A stretch of 19,192 bases of DNA from CAVOJV01 sp963696325 (GTDB lineage: Bacteria; Pseudomonadota; Gammaproteobacteria; Competibacterales; Competibacteraceae): assembly GCA_963696325.1 (NCBI GenBank), contig CAVOJV010000024.1:1-19192 (forward strand), given 5' to 3'. The notes under the pieces are model-generated. The model saw only the letters and a list, made by a program, of their open reading frames with translations. It had not been told where the DNA came from and ran no database searches. The position numbers were made by a program, and so were the translations under genes. Shown piece after piece: positions 8,201 through 16,175 of this stretch; positions within the stretch are counted from its first letter, which is position 1; each line of letters begins with the position of its first letter.

Positions 8201-9061
8201 CTACTTGATGTCTACCTTGGCGCCCGCGCGCAGCTTTTCCAGATAGTCGTTGAGCACACGGCCTTGCAGCATTTGCGAGATCTGGGGACGCAGTTCGTCG
8301 AGGGCGGGCGGGGTGGCGTCGCGGACATCATCCAAAATGATAACGTGCCAGCCGAACTGGGTTTGCACCGGCGTTTCGCTGAATTTACCCTTTTCAAGCT
8401 TGCTCACTGCTTCGCCAAACGGCTGCACCATCATGTCGGCGCTAAACCAACCCAGATCGCCGCCATTAGCCCCCGAGGAATCGCTGGACTTGGCCTTGGC
8501 CAGTTCGGAGAAATCCTTCCCCGCCTTGATTTCCTTGACGATTTCCTTGGCCTTATCCTCGGCATCCACCAGGATATGCCGGGCTTTGTATTCCTTTTTG
8601 GCCATGGCGGCCGTAGCGGTCTCGTATTCCTTTTTAATGGCCTCTTCAACGATAGGCTTTTCGCTCAGCACCTTGCGCACGACGGCGGTGGCTAGCAAGT
8701 TGCGCTTTACCATCTCCAATTGCTGGAGAAATTGGGGGTCCTTGTCCAGTTTTTGCTTATCGGCCTCCTGCACCAGCAATTCCTGAATCACCAGTTCGTC
8801 GGTAAGCGCCTTACGACCCTCCGCCGTGTCGGCACCGCCGCGCTGGTTCTGACGTTGCTGGGCATAAACCTCGTAGGCGGCTTTACTGATGGGAACACCG
8901 TTGACCGCCGCGACCGGGTCTGGCAGTGCGGCTGGCGGTGATGCCTCGGTTGGACTGGGTTTAGCCTCTGGTTTCGCGGCATCGGCGGCCAATGCCATAC
9001 CGTTAATCAACAGCGTGGAGGCCAGGCCAAGCAGGGTCAAAAAGGATTTGAATTTAGACAT
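8201..9061 (-). CDS. Periplasmic parvulin-type peptidyl-prolyl cis-trans isomerase (foldase)
   Basis: The protein catalyses proline isomerisation and probably acts as a chaperone for exported proteins. The 286-residue product starts with a signal peptide (MSKFKSFLTLLGLASTLLIN, ending GMALA|AD). A Pro/Ala-rich linker follows (about 27-48), then a helical SurA_N-like region (about 50-135; AAVNGVPISKAAYEVYAQQR) and a PpiC rotamase domain (about 138-250; YKARHILVDAEDKAKEIVKE, GGDLGWFSADMMVQPFGEAV, QFGWHVIILDDVRD). The RHIL and FGWHVI blocks are the parvulin hallmarks. It is the last gene of the yciB-yciI-bolA-ppiC run, and its ATG lies inside the 3' end of bolA (8-base overlap), so translation is probably coupled. 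Confidence 0.88.
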   Translation of the reverse strand: MSKFKSFLTLLGLASTLLINGMALAADAAKPEAKPSPTEASPPAALPDPVAAVNGVPISKAAYEVYAQQRQNQRGGADTAEGRKALTDELVIQELLVQEADKQKLDKDPQFLQQLEMVKRNLLATAVVRKVLSEKPIVEEAIKKEYETATAAMAKKEYKARHILVDAEDKAKEIVKEIKAGKDFSELAKAKSSDSSGANGGDLGWFSADMMVQPFGEAVSKLEKGKFSETPVQTQFGWHVIILDDVRDATPPALDELRPQISQMLQGRVLNDYLEKLRAGAKVDIK

Positions 9062-9359
9062 TATGAATATTTCCAGTAGTGAGTGATTTAAGTTCGGCAG
9101 GGTCCAAGGCTTTTATGCTCAACGCATGGATTTCCTTGGGCATGAGGTCCTGCACTGCCTGATAGACCAGGCGATGGCGTTGCAACCGGGATTTCCCGGC
9201 AAAGGCTGGGGACACGATCAGAATGTTGAAATGGCCGCCTCCGTCGCGGGCGCCAGCGTGCCCGGCATGGACGGCGCTGTCATCGATGATCTCCAGATGC
9301 TCTGGAGCAAGCGCGGCGCGCAGGCGCTCATCGATCAGGGCGACGCGCGTGTTGCTCAT
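9054..9359 (-). CDS. bolA: BolA-family protein
   Basis: BolA-family proteins pair with monothiol glutaredoxins and take part in iron-sulfur handling and stress control. The 101-residue product shows the family core: RLRAALAPEHLEIIDDSAVH, AGHAGARDGGGHFNILIVSP, then GKSRLQRHRLVYQAVQDLMP and EIHALSIKALDPAE. The conserved HAGH motif and the invariant His in the RHR helix, both candidate cluster or metal ligands, are present. There is no cysteine, as usual for the BolA1 type. The start ATG overlaps the yciI stop (ATGA), and the end overlaps ppiC, so the gene is tightly embedded in the operon. Confidence 0.88.
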   Translation of the reverse strand: MSNTRVALIDERLRAALAPEHLEIIDDSAVHAGHAGARDGGGHFNILIVSPAFAGKSRLQRHRLVYQAVQDLMPKEIHALSIKALDPAELKSLTTGNIHNV

Positions 9360-9658
9360 GCCGGTAGAACCTTCTTAAAGGGCACAACTTCAACCCCGGC
9401 GTAGACCCCGGCAGCCATATAGGGGTCTGCCTCGGCCCATGCGCGAGCCTCCGGGAGGGATGAAAACTCCGCTACCACCAGGCTGCCAGTAAAACCGGCC
9501 GGACCAGGATCGGGACTGTCGATGGCAGGCAATGGGCCAGCCAGCACCAAGCGGCCTTCCGCCTGCAAGGCATGCAGGCGCTCCAAGTGAGCGGGCCGCG
9601 CAGCCAACCGCTGGTCCAGACTGCCGGGTACGTCACGGCCGATAATCGCGTATAACAC
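9356..9658 (-). CDS. yciI: YciI-family protein
   Basis: YciI proteins are small ferredoxin-like-fold proteins with a His-Asp pair and suspected enzyme activity; their substrate is not settled. The 100-residue product reads LYAIIGRDVPGSLDQRLAAR, PAHLERLHALQAEGRLVLAG, then GSLVVAEFSSLPEARAWAEA, DPYMAAGVYAGVEVVPFKKV. The conserved His of the PAHL segment and Asp of ADPY match the family. The start is a GTG (9656-9658). A ribosome binding site AAGGAG lies eight bases before it and straddles the yciB stop codon, and the yciI stop overlaps the bolA start by four bases. This arrangement points to one transcript with coupled translation. Confidence 0.85.
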   Translation of the reverse strand: MLYAIIGRDVPGSLDQRLAARPAHLERLHALQAEGRLVLAGPLPAIDSPDPGPAGFTGSLVVAEFSSLPEARAWAEADPYMAAGVYAGVEVVPFKKVLPA

Positions 9659-9663
9659 GAGGT

Positions 9664-10215
9664 CTACTCCTTTGGTTCGATTGGTTCGGTGGTTTTAATG
9701 TAACGGGCCATGTATAGGGACTGTCCCACCACGAAAACCAAGGTGAGTCCAAGCATGCCAAACAGCTTGAAATTCACCCAGGTATCCGTGTCGAAATGGA
9801 AGGCGACATACAGATTCACCAGTCCGATGGTGAAAAAAAACACGGTCCAAGCCCTGTTGAGATTGACCCAAACCGATCGCGGTAATTCCACGCTGCCTCC
9901 AATCATACGTTCCATGATAGTCATATTGCCAATAAACTGGCTACCCAGGAACACCACACCGAACAGCCAGTTCACTACCGTGGGTTTCCATTTGATGTAA
10001 ACCTCATCATGGAGGACCAGCGTAGCGCCGCCCATGACCACCAGCAACACTAGGGTGATCATGGGCATGCGGTCTACCTTGCGGTGCTTAAGCCATAGCC
10101 AACCGACCTGGAGTGCGGAGGCGGCGATGGCCACTGCGGTCGCCACATAGATGCCATGGCTTTTATAGGCAATGAAAAACAACAGGATGGGTAAAAAATC
10201 AAACAAGAATTTCAT
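9664..10215 (-). CDS. yciB: Inner-membrane spanning protein YciB (septation protein A)
   Basis: YciB is an inner-membrane protein linked to cell division and envelope synthesis in enterobacteria. The 183-residue product starts MKFLFDFLPILLFFIAYKSH, the standard family N-terminus, and has about five hydrophobic helices, including YVATAVAIAASALQVGWLWL, MITLVLLVVMGGATLVL, TVVNWLFGVVFLGSQFIG, WTVFFFTIGLVNLYVAFHFD and FGMLGLTLVFVVGQSLYMAR. I chose the ATG at 10213-10215 over an in-frame start 99 bases upstream because it gives the family length and N-terminus. It heads the operon with yciI, bolA and ppiC. The 180 bases upstream, shared with the divergent yciO, are AT-rich and include a TTGACT box (10314-10309) without a convincing -10 partner. 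Confidence 0.92.
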   Translation of the reverse strand: MKFLFDFLPILLFFIAYKSHGIYVATAVAIAASALQVGWLWLKHRKVDRMPMITLVLLVVMGGATLVLHDEVYIKWKPTVVNWLFGVVFLGSQFIGNMTIMERMIGGSVELPRSVWVNLNRAWTVFFFTIGLVNLYVAFHFDTDTWVNFKLFGMLGLTLVFVVGQSLYMARYIKTTEPIEPKE

Positions 10216-10395
10216 AGTGGCAGACAACGATGGGTTGGTAACGGGAATGATCGCAAGGGCCGCATTTTCAGCAACTATACTAACCCAATTACGGATTATG
10301 AAATAAAAAGTCAACGTCGCCGCTTACCACCCTTGACCTGATGACGACGGGCTGGCATGGTGCGGCACGGCTTCACCACTTCATGTTGATAGGCC

Positions 10396-11016
10396 ATGCG
10401 CCAGTTGCTACAAATTCATCCTGACAATCCGCAACCGCGGCTGATCCGCCAGGCGGTGGAGATTATCCGCGCTGGCGGCGTGATCGCCTATCCCACCGAT
10501 TCCAGCTATGCACTGGGCTGCCAGTTGGGCGACAAAGCAGCCCTGGAACGTATCCACCGTATTCGCCGCACTGACAAAAACCACAACTTCACCCTGGTGT
10601 GCCAGGACCTTTCGGAAATCGCGACTTATGCACGGGTAGACAACAGCCATTACCGGCTGCTGAAAGCGGCCACTCCCGGTCCCTTTACCTTTATTCTGCG
10701 GGCCACCCACGAGGTCCCTCGGCGCTTGCAGCATCCCAAGCGCAAGACCATCGGTATCCGGGTACCGGACAATGCCATCGTCCGGGCACTGCTGAAGGAA
10801 CTGGGCGAACCTATCATGAGCTGTACCTTGATTCTGCCCGGCGCGGACCTGCCTCTCAACGATCCGGAGGAGATCCAGGCGCAACTTGGTCACCAGGTAG
10901 ATCTGATCATCGACGGCGGTCCTTGCAGTCATGAGCCTACCACCGTGCTCGATCTGGTGGGCGAGGCGCCAGAACTCGTGCGCCAGGGCAGGGGGGACGC
11001 CAGCCCCTTCCTGTAG
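10396..11016 (+). CDS. yciO: YciO, Sua5/YciO/YrdC-family protein
   Basis: The 206-residue product has the same length as Escherichia coli YciO and closely follows it: LQIHPDNPQPRLIRQAVEII, GGVIAYPTDSSYALGCQLGD, HNFTLVCQDLSEIATYARVD, KTIGIRVPDNAIVRALLKEL and QVDLIIDGGPCSHEPTTVLD. The family shares the fold of TsaC/Sua5, which makes threonylcarbamoyl-AMP for the t6A modification of tRNA. YciO carries HNFT where TsaC proteins have a NPL-type motif, so it should not be assumed to replace TsaC. It begins a plus-strand run leading into the M50 protease, trpS, scpAB and rluB. The ribosome binding site is weak (AGG four bases before the ATG). Confidence 0.9.
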   Translation: MRQLLQIHPDNPQPRLIRQAVEIIRAGGVIAYPTDSSYALGCQLGDKAALERIHRIRRTDKNHNFTLVCQDLSEIATYARVDNSHYRLLKAATPGPFTFILRATHEVPRRLQHPKRKTIGIRVPDNAIVRALLKELGEPIMSCTLILPGADLPLNDPEEIQAQLGHQVDLIIDGGPCSHEPTTVLDLVGEAPELVRQGRGDASPFL

Positions 11017-11046
11017 GCTGCGCTGTCTCTGGATGGCTTGTCCGCG

Positions 11047-11052
11047 TATAAT
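11047..11052 (+). promoter_or_regulatory. TATAAT box just upstream of the M50 protease gene
   Basis: A perfect -10 consensus lies six bases before the ATG, in the 42-base gap after yciO. No good -35 box is found 16-18 bases upstream. If used, transcription would start at or next to the start codon. Confidence 0.3.
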
Positions 11053-11058
11053 CGCGCG

Positions 11059-11709
11059 ATGGAACTTACCACTATCCAGAATCTAATCGTTTTGGCGCCC
11101 CCCATCGTGCTGGCCATTACCCTCCATGAGGTAGCGCATGGCTGGGCGGCTTTGCAATGTGGCGATACCACGGCCCAGGCGCAGGGAAGGCTGAGTCTGA
11201 ATCCCCTGCGCCATGTCGATCCGGTGGGCACGGTGCTGGTCCCAGCGGTGCTGTTTTTTCTAGGCGGCTTTATCTTCGGCTGGGCCAAGCCCGTCCCCGT
11301 CAATTTTAAACGCCTGCGGCGGCCCAAACGGGATATGGCCCTGGTGGCGCTGGCGGGCCCCGGTGCCAATCTGGCGATGGCCCTGGTCTGGGCGCTGATG
11401 ATGAGCATAGGCTTTGGCCTGCTCTCTACCTTGCCCTGGATAGCGGAGCCGCTCGTCTATATGGGCAATGCGGGGATTACCATCAACGTCATCATCGGCG
11501 TGCTGAACATGCTGCCGGTGCCGCCCCTGGACGGTTCGCGGGTGCTGACCGGGTTGCTACCGGACTCTGTTGGCCTCTGGATGGCTCGCCTGGAGCCTTT
11601 CGGTCTGGTCATTCTACTGCTTTTGCTGGCCACCGGGCTGCTGGGCACTATCCTGGGACCGCCGATTGACTGGCTGCGGGAAGTCATTTTTGCCATTTTC
11701 GGATATTGA
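11059..11709 (+). CDS. Site-2 protease family membrane metalloprotease (peptidase M50)
   Basis: The 216-residue product is an intramembrane zinc protease of the short M50 type. Zinc ligands are visible in TLHEVAHGWAALQCGD (HExxH) near residue 25-35, with the third ligand in NMLPVPPLDGSRVL (the NxxPxPxLDG signature) near 155-165. Hydrophobic helices frame the active site, for example LIVLAPPIVLAITLHE, VGTVLVPAVLFFLGGFIFGW, LAMALVWALMMSIGFGLL and LVILLLLLATGLLGTIL. It has no PDZ or CBS domain, so it is the minimal form, whose substrate is unknown. It is followed after 15 bases by trpS and commonly neighbours trpS-scpAB in gammaproteobacteria. I chose the ATG (MELTTIQNL) over a TTG seven codons upstream. 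Confidence 0.88.
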   Translation: MELTTIQNLIVLAPPIVLAITLHEVAHGWAALQCGDTTAQAQGRLSLNPLRHVDPVGTVLVPAVLFFLGGFIFGWAKPVPVNFKRLRRPKRDMALVALAGPGANLAMALVWALMMSIGFGLLSTLPWIAEPLVYMGNAGITINVIIGVLNMLPVPPLDGSRVLTGLLPDSVGLWMARLEPFGLVILLLLLATGLLGTILGPPIDWLREVIFAIFGY

Positions 11710-11724
11710 GAGACGCTTCGCATC

Positions 11725-12738
11725 GTGAGCAAACAAACGGTACTGACCGGCATTACGACGACTGGCACGCCCCATCTGGGCAACTACGTGGGCGCGATTC
11801 TCCCCGCGATTGAGGCCAGCCGCCGGGAAGATGTAAGGTCCTGTTACTTTCTGGCCGACTATCATGCCTTGATAAAGTGCCAGGACCCTGCACGGATAAG
11901 GCAATCGAGCCTGGAGATCGCCGCCACTTGGCTGGCCCTGGGACTGGATACCGATAACTCCACCTTTTACCGGCAATCCGATGTGCCCGAAGTCATGGAA
12001 CTGACCTGGCTATTGACCTGCATGACCGCCAAGGGGCTGATGAACCGCGCCCACGCCTACAAGGCGGCGGTCACGGATAACGAGGCGGCCGCCGAAAATG
12101 ACCCGGACAAGGGCATTACCATGGGACTGTTTTGTTATCCTATTCTGATGGCGGCCGATATTCTGATGTTCAACGCCAATAAGGTGCCGGTTGGCAGGGA
12201 TCAAATTCAGCACCTTGAAATGACGCGGGATATCGCCGCGCGCTTCAACCACCATTACGGTGAGCTTTTTGTGCTGCCCGAAGCCGTGGTCGATGAGAAC
12301 ACGGCCGTCCTGTTGGGACTGGACGGGCGCAAGATGAGCAAGAGTTACAACAACACCATTCCCCTGTTCGCGCCAGCGAACCAGTTGCGCAAGCTCATTC
12401 TCAGGATAAAAACCAACTCTCTGGCGCCTGGCGAGCCCAAGGACCCCGAGACCTGCACGCTGTTTGGCATCTACCAGGCTTTCGCCAGCAAGGCGGAAAT
12501 CGCCGCCATGCGCCGGCGCTATGCCGAGGGCATTGCCTGGGGCGAGATGAAGCAGGCGTTGTTCGAATACCTGAATGCCCACTTGAAAGCTCCGCGCGAA
12601 CGCTACGAGGCCCTGCTGGAAAGCCCGGACCACATCGAAAAGGTGCTGCGGGAGGGTGCGGCTAAGGCGCGCGAATACAGCCTGCCATTCTTGCATAAGG
12701 TTCGCCAGGCGGTTGGCATCCAGGCGCTTGGTACGTAA
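11725..12738 (+). CDS. trpS: Tryptophanyl-tRNA synthetase
   Basis: TrpS charges tRNA(Trp) with tryptophan in the cytoplasm. The 337-residue class I enzyme has its ATP-binding signature TGTPHLGNYVGAIL (HIGH variant) near residue 12-25, the central MAADILMFNANKVPVGRDQI block that contacts tryptophan and ATP, and the signature GRKMSKSYNNTIPLF near 205. The start is a GTG (11725) that gives MSKQTVLTGI, the usual N-terminus. Spacing to the M50 gene is 15 bases, with only a weak GAGAG upstream. Length and motifs are normal. It is somewhat more like the split group with ITTTGTPHLGNY than the E. coli type. Confidence 0.96.
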   Translation: MSKQTVLTGITTTGTPHLGNYVGAILPAIEASRREDVRSCYFLADYHALIKCQDPARIRQSSLEIAATWLALGLDTDNSTFYRQSDVPEVMELTWLLTCMTAKGLMNRAHAYKAAVTDNEAAAENDPDKGITMGLFCYPILMAADILMFNANKVPVGRDQIQHLEMTRDIAARFNHHYGELFVLPEAVVDENTAVLLGLDGRKMSKSYNNTIPLFAPANQLRKLILRIKTNSLAPGEPKDPETCTLFGIYQAFASKAEIAAMRRRYAEGIAWGEMKQALFEYLNAHLKAPRERYEALLESPDHIEKVLREGAAKAREYSLPFLHKVRQAVGIQALGT

Positions 12739-12764
12739 TCATCCGGTTGGCTGTAAAGCGTGTT

Positions 12765-13577
12765 ATGAGCGAGGACAGCCTTCCTATCGCCACGCCGGTG
12801 CGGGTGCTCGGTGAGGCCTACCCGGTGCTGCCTAAGGATCTCTACATTCCCCCTCATGCCCTGGAGGTTTTTCTGGAAACCTTCGAGGGACCACTGGATT
12901 TACTGCTATATCTGATCAAGCGCCAAAATCTCGAAATCCTGGACATTCCCATCGCCGCCATCACTCGCCAGTACATGGATTACCTGGCTTTGATGCAGGA
13001 GTTGCGTCTGGAACTGGCAGCCGAGTACCTGGTCATGGCGGCCACCCTGGCGGAGATCAAATCGCGCCTGCTGCTGCCGCGGCCCGCTCTAAGCGGCGGT
13101 GAAGAAGGCGATGACCCGCGCGCCGAACTAGTGCGCCGCTTGCAGGAATACGAGCGCTTCAAGCAGGCCGCCGAGGATCTGGACGCGCTGCCCCGCCTGG
13201 AGCGGGATGTGTTCAATGCCTCTGCCGAGCCGTTCCAGATCGTGGTCAGCCGGCTGCCGCCGCCGGTCGCGCTGGAGGATCTGCTGCGCGCCATGCTGGA
13301 GGTACTGCAACGCGCCGAAACTTACGGCCATCACCGGATCAGCCGCGAAACCCTGTCGGTGCGGGAGCGTATGAGCCAGATACTAAAAACCATGGATGCC
13401 ATTCATTTCACCCCTTTCACGACGCTGTTCAGCATCCAGGAGGGACGCCTGGGCGTAGCAGTGACCCTGTTGGCGGTGCTGGAGCTGATTCGCGAGTCAC
13501 TCCTGGAATGGGTGCAGGCCGAACCTTTTGCCCCCCTCCATCTGCGCCTGAAGAGCCATGCCCGTGCCGGAGCTTAA
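12765..13577 (+). CDS. scpA: Segregation and condensation protein A (kleisin)
   Basis: ScpA is the kleisin that bridges the SMC heads and binds ScpB in the bacterial condensin complex. The 270-residue product shows the N-terminal ScpA block FLETFEGPLDLLLYLIKRQN, then LEILDIPIAAITRQYMDYLA and YLVMAATLAEIKSRLLLPRP, and a C-terminal winged-helix region including FTPFTTLFSIQEGRLGVAVT and LLAVLELIRESLLEWVQAEP. I chose the ATG at 12765 over a TTG six codons earlier; it leaves a short variable leader before the conserved domain. Its 3' end overlaps scpB by 20 bases, which is typical for this obligate pair. Confidence 0.93.
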   Translation: MSEDSLPIATPVRVLGEAYPVLPKDLYIPPHALEVFLETFEGPLDLLLYLIKRQNLEILDIPIAAITRQYMDYLALMQELRLELAAEYLVMAATLAEIKSRLLLPRPALSGGEEGDDPRAELVRRLQEYERFKQAAEDLDALPRLERDVFNASAEPFQIVVSRLPPPVALEDLLRAMLEVLQRAETYGHHRISRETLSVRERMSQILKTMDAIHFTPFTTLFSIQEGRLGVAVTLLAVLELIRESLLEWVQAEPFAPLHLRLKSHARAGA

Positions 13578-14154
13578 GATCATCCTGGAGGCTGCCCTAC
13601 TAGCTGCCGATGAACCGCTTTCCCTGGAACGCCTGCTGGCCCTGTTCGAAGCGGGTCAGCAACCGGCTCGCGAAGCGGTCTACGCCGCTTTGCTGGAATT
13701 ACAGCGCGATTATGCGGGGCGGGGGGTGGAACTTGCCGAAGTCGCCAGCGGGTTTCGCTTGCAGGTGCCGCTGGCCTTCACCCCCTGGATTTCCCGCCTC
13801 TGGCAAGAACGCGCCACCCGCTACTCCCGCGCCTTGCTCGAAACCCTGGCACTCATCGCCTATCGCCAGCCGATTACTCGCGGCGAGATCGAAGAGGTGC
13901 GCGGCGTCAGCGTCAGCAGCACCATCATCAAGACCCTGCTGGAGCGCGGCTGGGTCAAGGTACTGGGCCATCGGGAGATCCCCGGACGCCCGGCGCTGTA
14001 CGGCACCACCTGGGCCTTCCTGGATCATTTCAACCTAAAAAGCCTGGCGGACCTACCGCCCCTGGCCGACCTGCGGGATCTGGACGCCATCGGCACGGAA
14101 CTGGGACGCCCCCCATCTTCCGGCCAAGCCCCTGATTGCCAGCCAAGCACCTAA
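13558..14154 (+). CDS. scpB: Segregation and condensation protein B
   Basis: ScpB dimerises through winged-helix domains and holds ScpA in the SMC-ScpAB complex. The 198-residue product has the family features: LKIILEAALLAADEPLSLER at the start, then GVELAEVASGFRLQVPLAFT, RYSRALLETLALIAYRQPIT with RGEIEEVRGVSVSSTIIKTL, and GHREIPGRPALYGTTWAFLD before a short variable tail. The start ATG lies within the last codons of scpA, suggesting translational coupling and matched amounts of the two proteins. The gene is followed after 15 bases by rluB. Confidence 0.93.
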   Translation: MPVPELKIILEAALLAADEPLSLERLLALFEAGQQPAREAVYAALLELQRDYAGRGVELAEVASGFRLQVPLAFTPWISRLWQERATRYSRALLETLALIAYRQPITRGEIEEVRGVSVSSTIIKTLLERGWVKVLGHREIPGRPALYGTTWAFLDHFNLKSLADLPPLADLRDLDAIGTELGRPPSSGQAPDCQPST

Positions 14155-14169
14155 CCAGCGAATCCTCCT

Positions 14170-14988
14170 ATGCGTGAACGCCTGCACAAATTTCTTGCCC
14201 AGGCCGGGCTCGGTTCCCGGCGCCAAATCGAAGACTGGATACGGGAGGGCCGGATTACCGTCAACGGCAGTGTGGCGAAACTGGGCGAGCAGGTCAGCGG
14301 TACCGAAGCCATTCAGGTGGATGGCAGGCTGGTGCGGACCCAGTCAATTGCGCCGGCACGGCGGGTATTGGCCTATTACAAGCCCGGCGGCGAGGTAACC
14401 AGCCGCCACGATCCTGAGGGCCGGCCCACCATCTTCGAGCGTCTGCCGCTGCTTAAAGGCGGCCGCTGGATCACCGTAGGACGGCTTGATCTCAATACCC
14501 AGGGCCTGTTGTTGCTGACCACCGATGGGGAACTGGCCAACCGGCTCATGCGCCCTGCCACCGGCATCGAGCGGGAGTATGCCGTGCGAGTGCTGGGTCA
14601 GGTCAGTGCGGCGCTCCTGGAGCGGCTCACCGCAGGCGTGTTGCTGGAAGACGGCATGGCCCGGTTTGACGATGTCCGCGAGGCCGGCGGCACGGGCGCC
14701 AACCACTGGTATCACGTCATTCTGCGGGAGGGTCGCAACCGCGAGGTGCGCCGCTTATGGGAATCCCAAGGCGTTGCCGTCAGCCGTCTGTTGCGGGTGC
14801 GTTACGGTCCGATCAGCCTGCGCCGGGGGTTGCGCCCCGGACGTTGGGATGAACTCGATGACGTCCAGATCGGGCTGCTGTTGGAGGCGGCGGGGCTAAT
14901 CCCGGAACCCGCTCCGGCACCACCGGTGATCTCCAGGAAACCCCATAAACCATCCTGGCAGCGCGCCAAGGCCCGGCGGCGGCCATGA
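14170..14988 (+). CDS. rluB: 23S rRNA pseudouridine synthase (RluB type)
   Basis: RluB converts uridine 2605 of 23S rRNA to pseudouridine in E. coli. The 272-residue product has an N-terminal S4 RNA-binding domain (RERLHKFLAQAGLGSRRQIE, WIREGRITVNG; residues about 1-60) and an RsuA-type catalytic domain with the active-site motif VGRLDLNTQGLLLLTTDGEL near 105-125, whose Asp is the catalytic residue. LREGRNREVRRLWESQGVAV is also diagnostic. The tail after about 245 is a basic, Pro-rich extension (KPHKPSWQRAKARRRP), as in many RluB proteins. The scpA-scpB-rluB order is common in proteobacteria and supports RluB over RluE/RsuA. Confidence 0.9.
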   Translation: MRERLHKFLAQAGLGSRRQIEDWIREGRITVNGSVAKLGEQVSGTEAIQVDGRLVRTQSIAPARRVLAYYKPGGEVTSRHDPEGRPTIFERLPLLKGGRWITVGRLDLNTQGLLLLTTDGELANRLMRPATGIEREYAVRVLGQVSAALLERLTAGVLLEDGMARFDDVREAGGTGANHWYHVILREGRNREVRRLWESQGVAVSRLLRVRYGPISLRRGLRPGRWDELDDVQIGLLLEAAGLIPEPAPAPPVISRKPHKPSWQRAKARRRP

Positions 14989-15118
14989 GCGACCGGCCAC
15001 CCAAGTCATGACTTACCAGGCCGGTAACCCTGGATGGTTATGCTTTACCCGAGACTTCGTTATCATGCACGGGGAGCCCATTATGGGTGGCTGGTTACTA
15101 ACAGGGTAGGTGAGGACT
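14989..15118. other. Gap between rluB and argC with a 12-bp palindrome
   Basis: The 130-base gap holds a perfect 12-bp palindrome AAGTCATGACTT (15003-15014) about 105 bases before argC, followed by CCAGG...CCTGG arms (15016-15034). It could be an operator or the end of the rluB transcript. I see no convincing arginine-repressor box and no clear -35/-10 pair. Confidence 0.3.
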
Positions 15119-16150
15119 ATGATCAAGGCGGGTATCGTCGGCGGGACAGGCTACACGGGCGTCGAGTTGCTGCGGTTGCTGGCGGGACATCCCCAGGTGG
15201 AGTTGGCGGTCATCACGTCGCGCGCCGAAAAAGGCACCGCAGTCAGCGATATGTTCCCGAATCTGCGCGGCCATGTGAACTTGCGCTTCGTTGACCCGGA
15301 TGAAACCGTCCTTAAAGCCTGCGCTGTGGTGTTCTTCGCCACCCCCAATGGCACCGCGATGCAAATGGCGCCAGTCTTGCTGGAAGCCGGGGTCCGGGTC
15401 ATCGATCTGGCAGCTGATTTCCGGCTGCGCAATGCCACGGACTGGCAGCGCTGGTACGGTATCCCGCACGCCTGCCCGGAACTCCTTGAAGAAGCGGTTT
15501 ACGGCTTGCCCGAGGTATATCGCGAGGCCATCAAGAGCGCACGTCTAGTGGCCAATCCCGGCTGCTATCCCACGGCGGTACAGTTGGGCTTCCTGCCGCT
15601 GCTGGAACAGGGCCTAGTCGATCCGCGCCAGCTTATAGCCGACGCCAAATCGGGGGTCAGCGGGGCAGGCCGCAAGGCCGAGGTTCATACCTTGCTATGC
15701 GAAGCCGGCGAGAACTTCAAGGCCTACGGCGTAGCGGGCCACCGCCACCTGCCGGAAATCCGCCAGGGGCTGTCTGCCCTTGCCGGCGCCGAGGCGGGGC
15801 TGACTTTCGTGCCCCACCTCACCCCCATGATCCGTGGCATTCACGCCACCCTCTACGGCATAATCAACGATACTGGCGTGAATCTTCAGGCGCTGTTCGA
15901 GACCCGCTATGCTCAAGAACCTTTCGTCGACGTGCTGCCCGCTGGCGCGCATCCCGAGACCCGCAGCGTGAAGGGCGCCAATACCTGCCGCATCGCCGTG
16001 CACCGGCCCCAGGACGGAGACATTGTCGTCGTGCTGTCGGTGATCGATAATCTGGTCAAGGGCGCGGCCGGCCAGGCCGTGCAGAATATGAACCTGATGT
16101 TCGGCCTTGCCGAAACCACCGGCCTGCAAAGCATTGCGTTGCTGCCTTAA
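15119..16150 (+). CDS. argC: N-acetyl-gamma-glutamyl-phosphate reductase
   Basis: ArgC reduces N-acetylglutamyl phosphate to the semialdehyde with NADPH, the third step of arginine synthesis. The 343-residue product begins IKAGIVGGTGYTGVELLRLL, the dinucleotide-binding loop. The catalytic cysteine sits in VANPGCYPTAVQLGFLPLL near residue 145-150. SGVSGAGRKAEVHTLLCEAG and a C-terminal half with FVPHLTPMIRGIHATLYGII (substrate-binding) complete the picture; this is the long-type enzyme of about 345 residues. I chose the ATG at 15119 over one three codons upstream because an AGGTGAGGA ribosome binding site sits at the right distance. It is followed by erpA, a neighbour pairing seen in several gammaproteobacteria. 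Confidence 0.94.
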   Translation: MIKAGIVGGTGYTGVELLRLLAGHPQVELAVITSRAEKGTAVSDMFPNLRGHVNLRFVDPDETVLKACAVVFFATPNGTAMQMAPVLLEAGVRVIDLAADFRLRNATDWQRWYGIPHACPELLEEAVYGLPEVYREAIKSARLVANPGCYPTAVQLGFLPLLEQGLVDPRQLIADAKSGVSGAGRKAEVHTLLCEAGENFKAYGVAGHRHLPEIRQGLSALAGAEAGLTFVPHLTPMIRGIHATLYGIINDTGVNLQALFETRYAQEPFVDVLPAGAHPETRSVKGANTCRIAVHRPQDGDIVVVLSVIDNLVKGAAGQAVQNMNLMFGLAETTGLQSIALLP

Positions 16151-16175
16151 GGAATGAATTGCTGCCATGCAGCTT

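Noticed and set aside
10216..10314. Longer YciB with 33 extra N-terminal residues
   Set aside because: The extra part is not family-like and crosses the AT-rich promoter region; the internal ATG gives the standard YciB N-terminus and length.
12010..12696. Long minus-strand frame opposite trpS
   Set aside because: It is the antisense shadow of the clearly conserved trpS gene; its sequence is low in family-like blocks and has no ribosome binding site.
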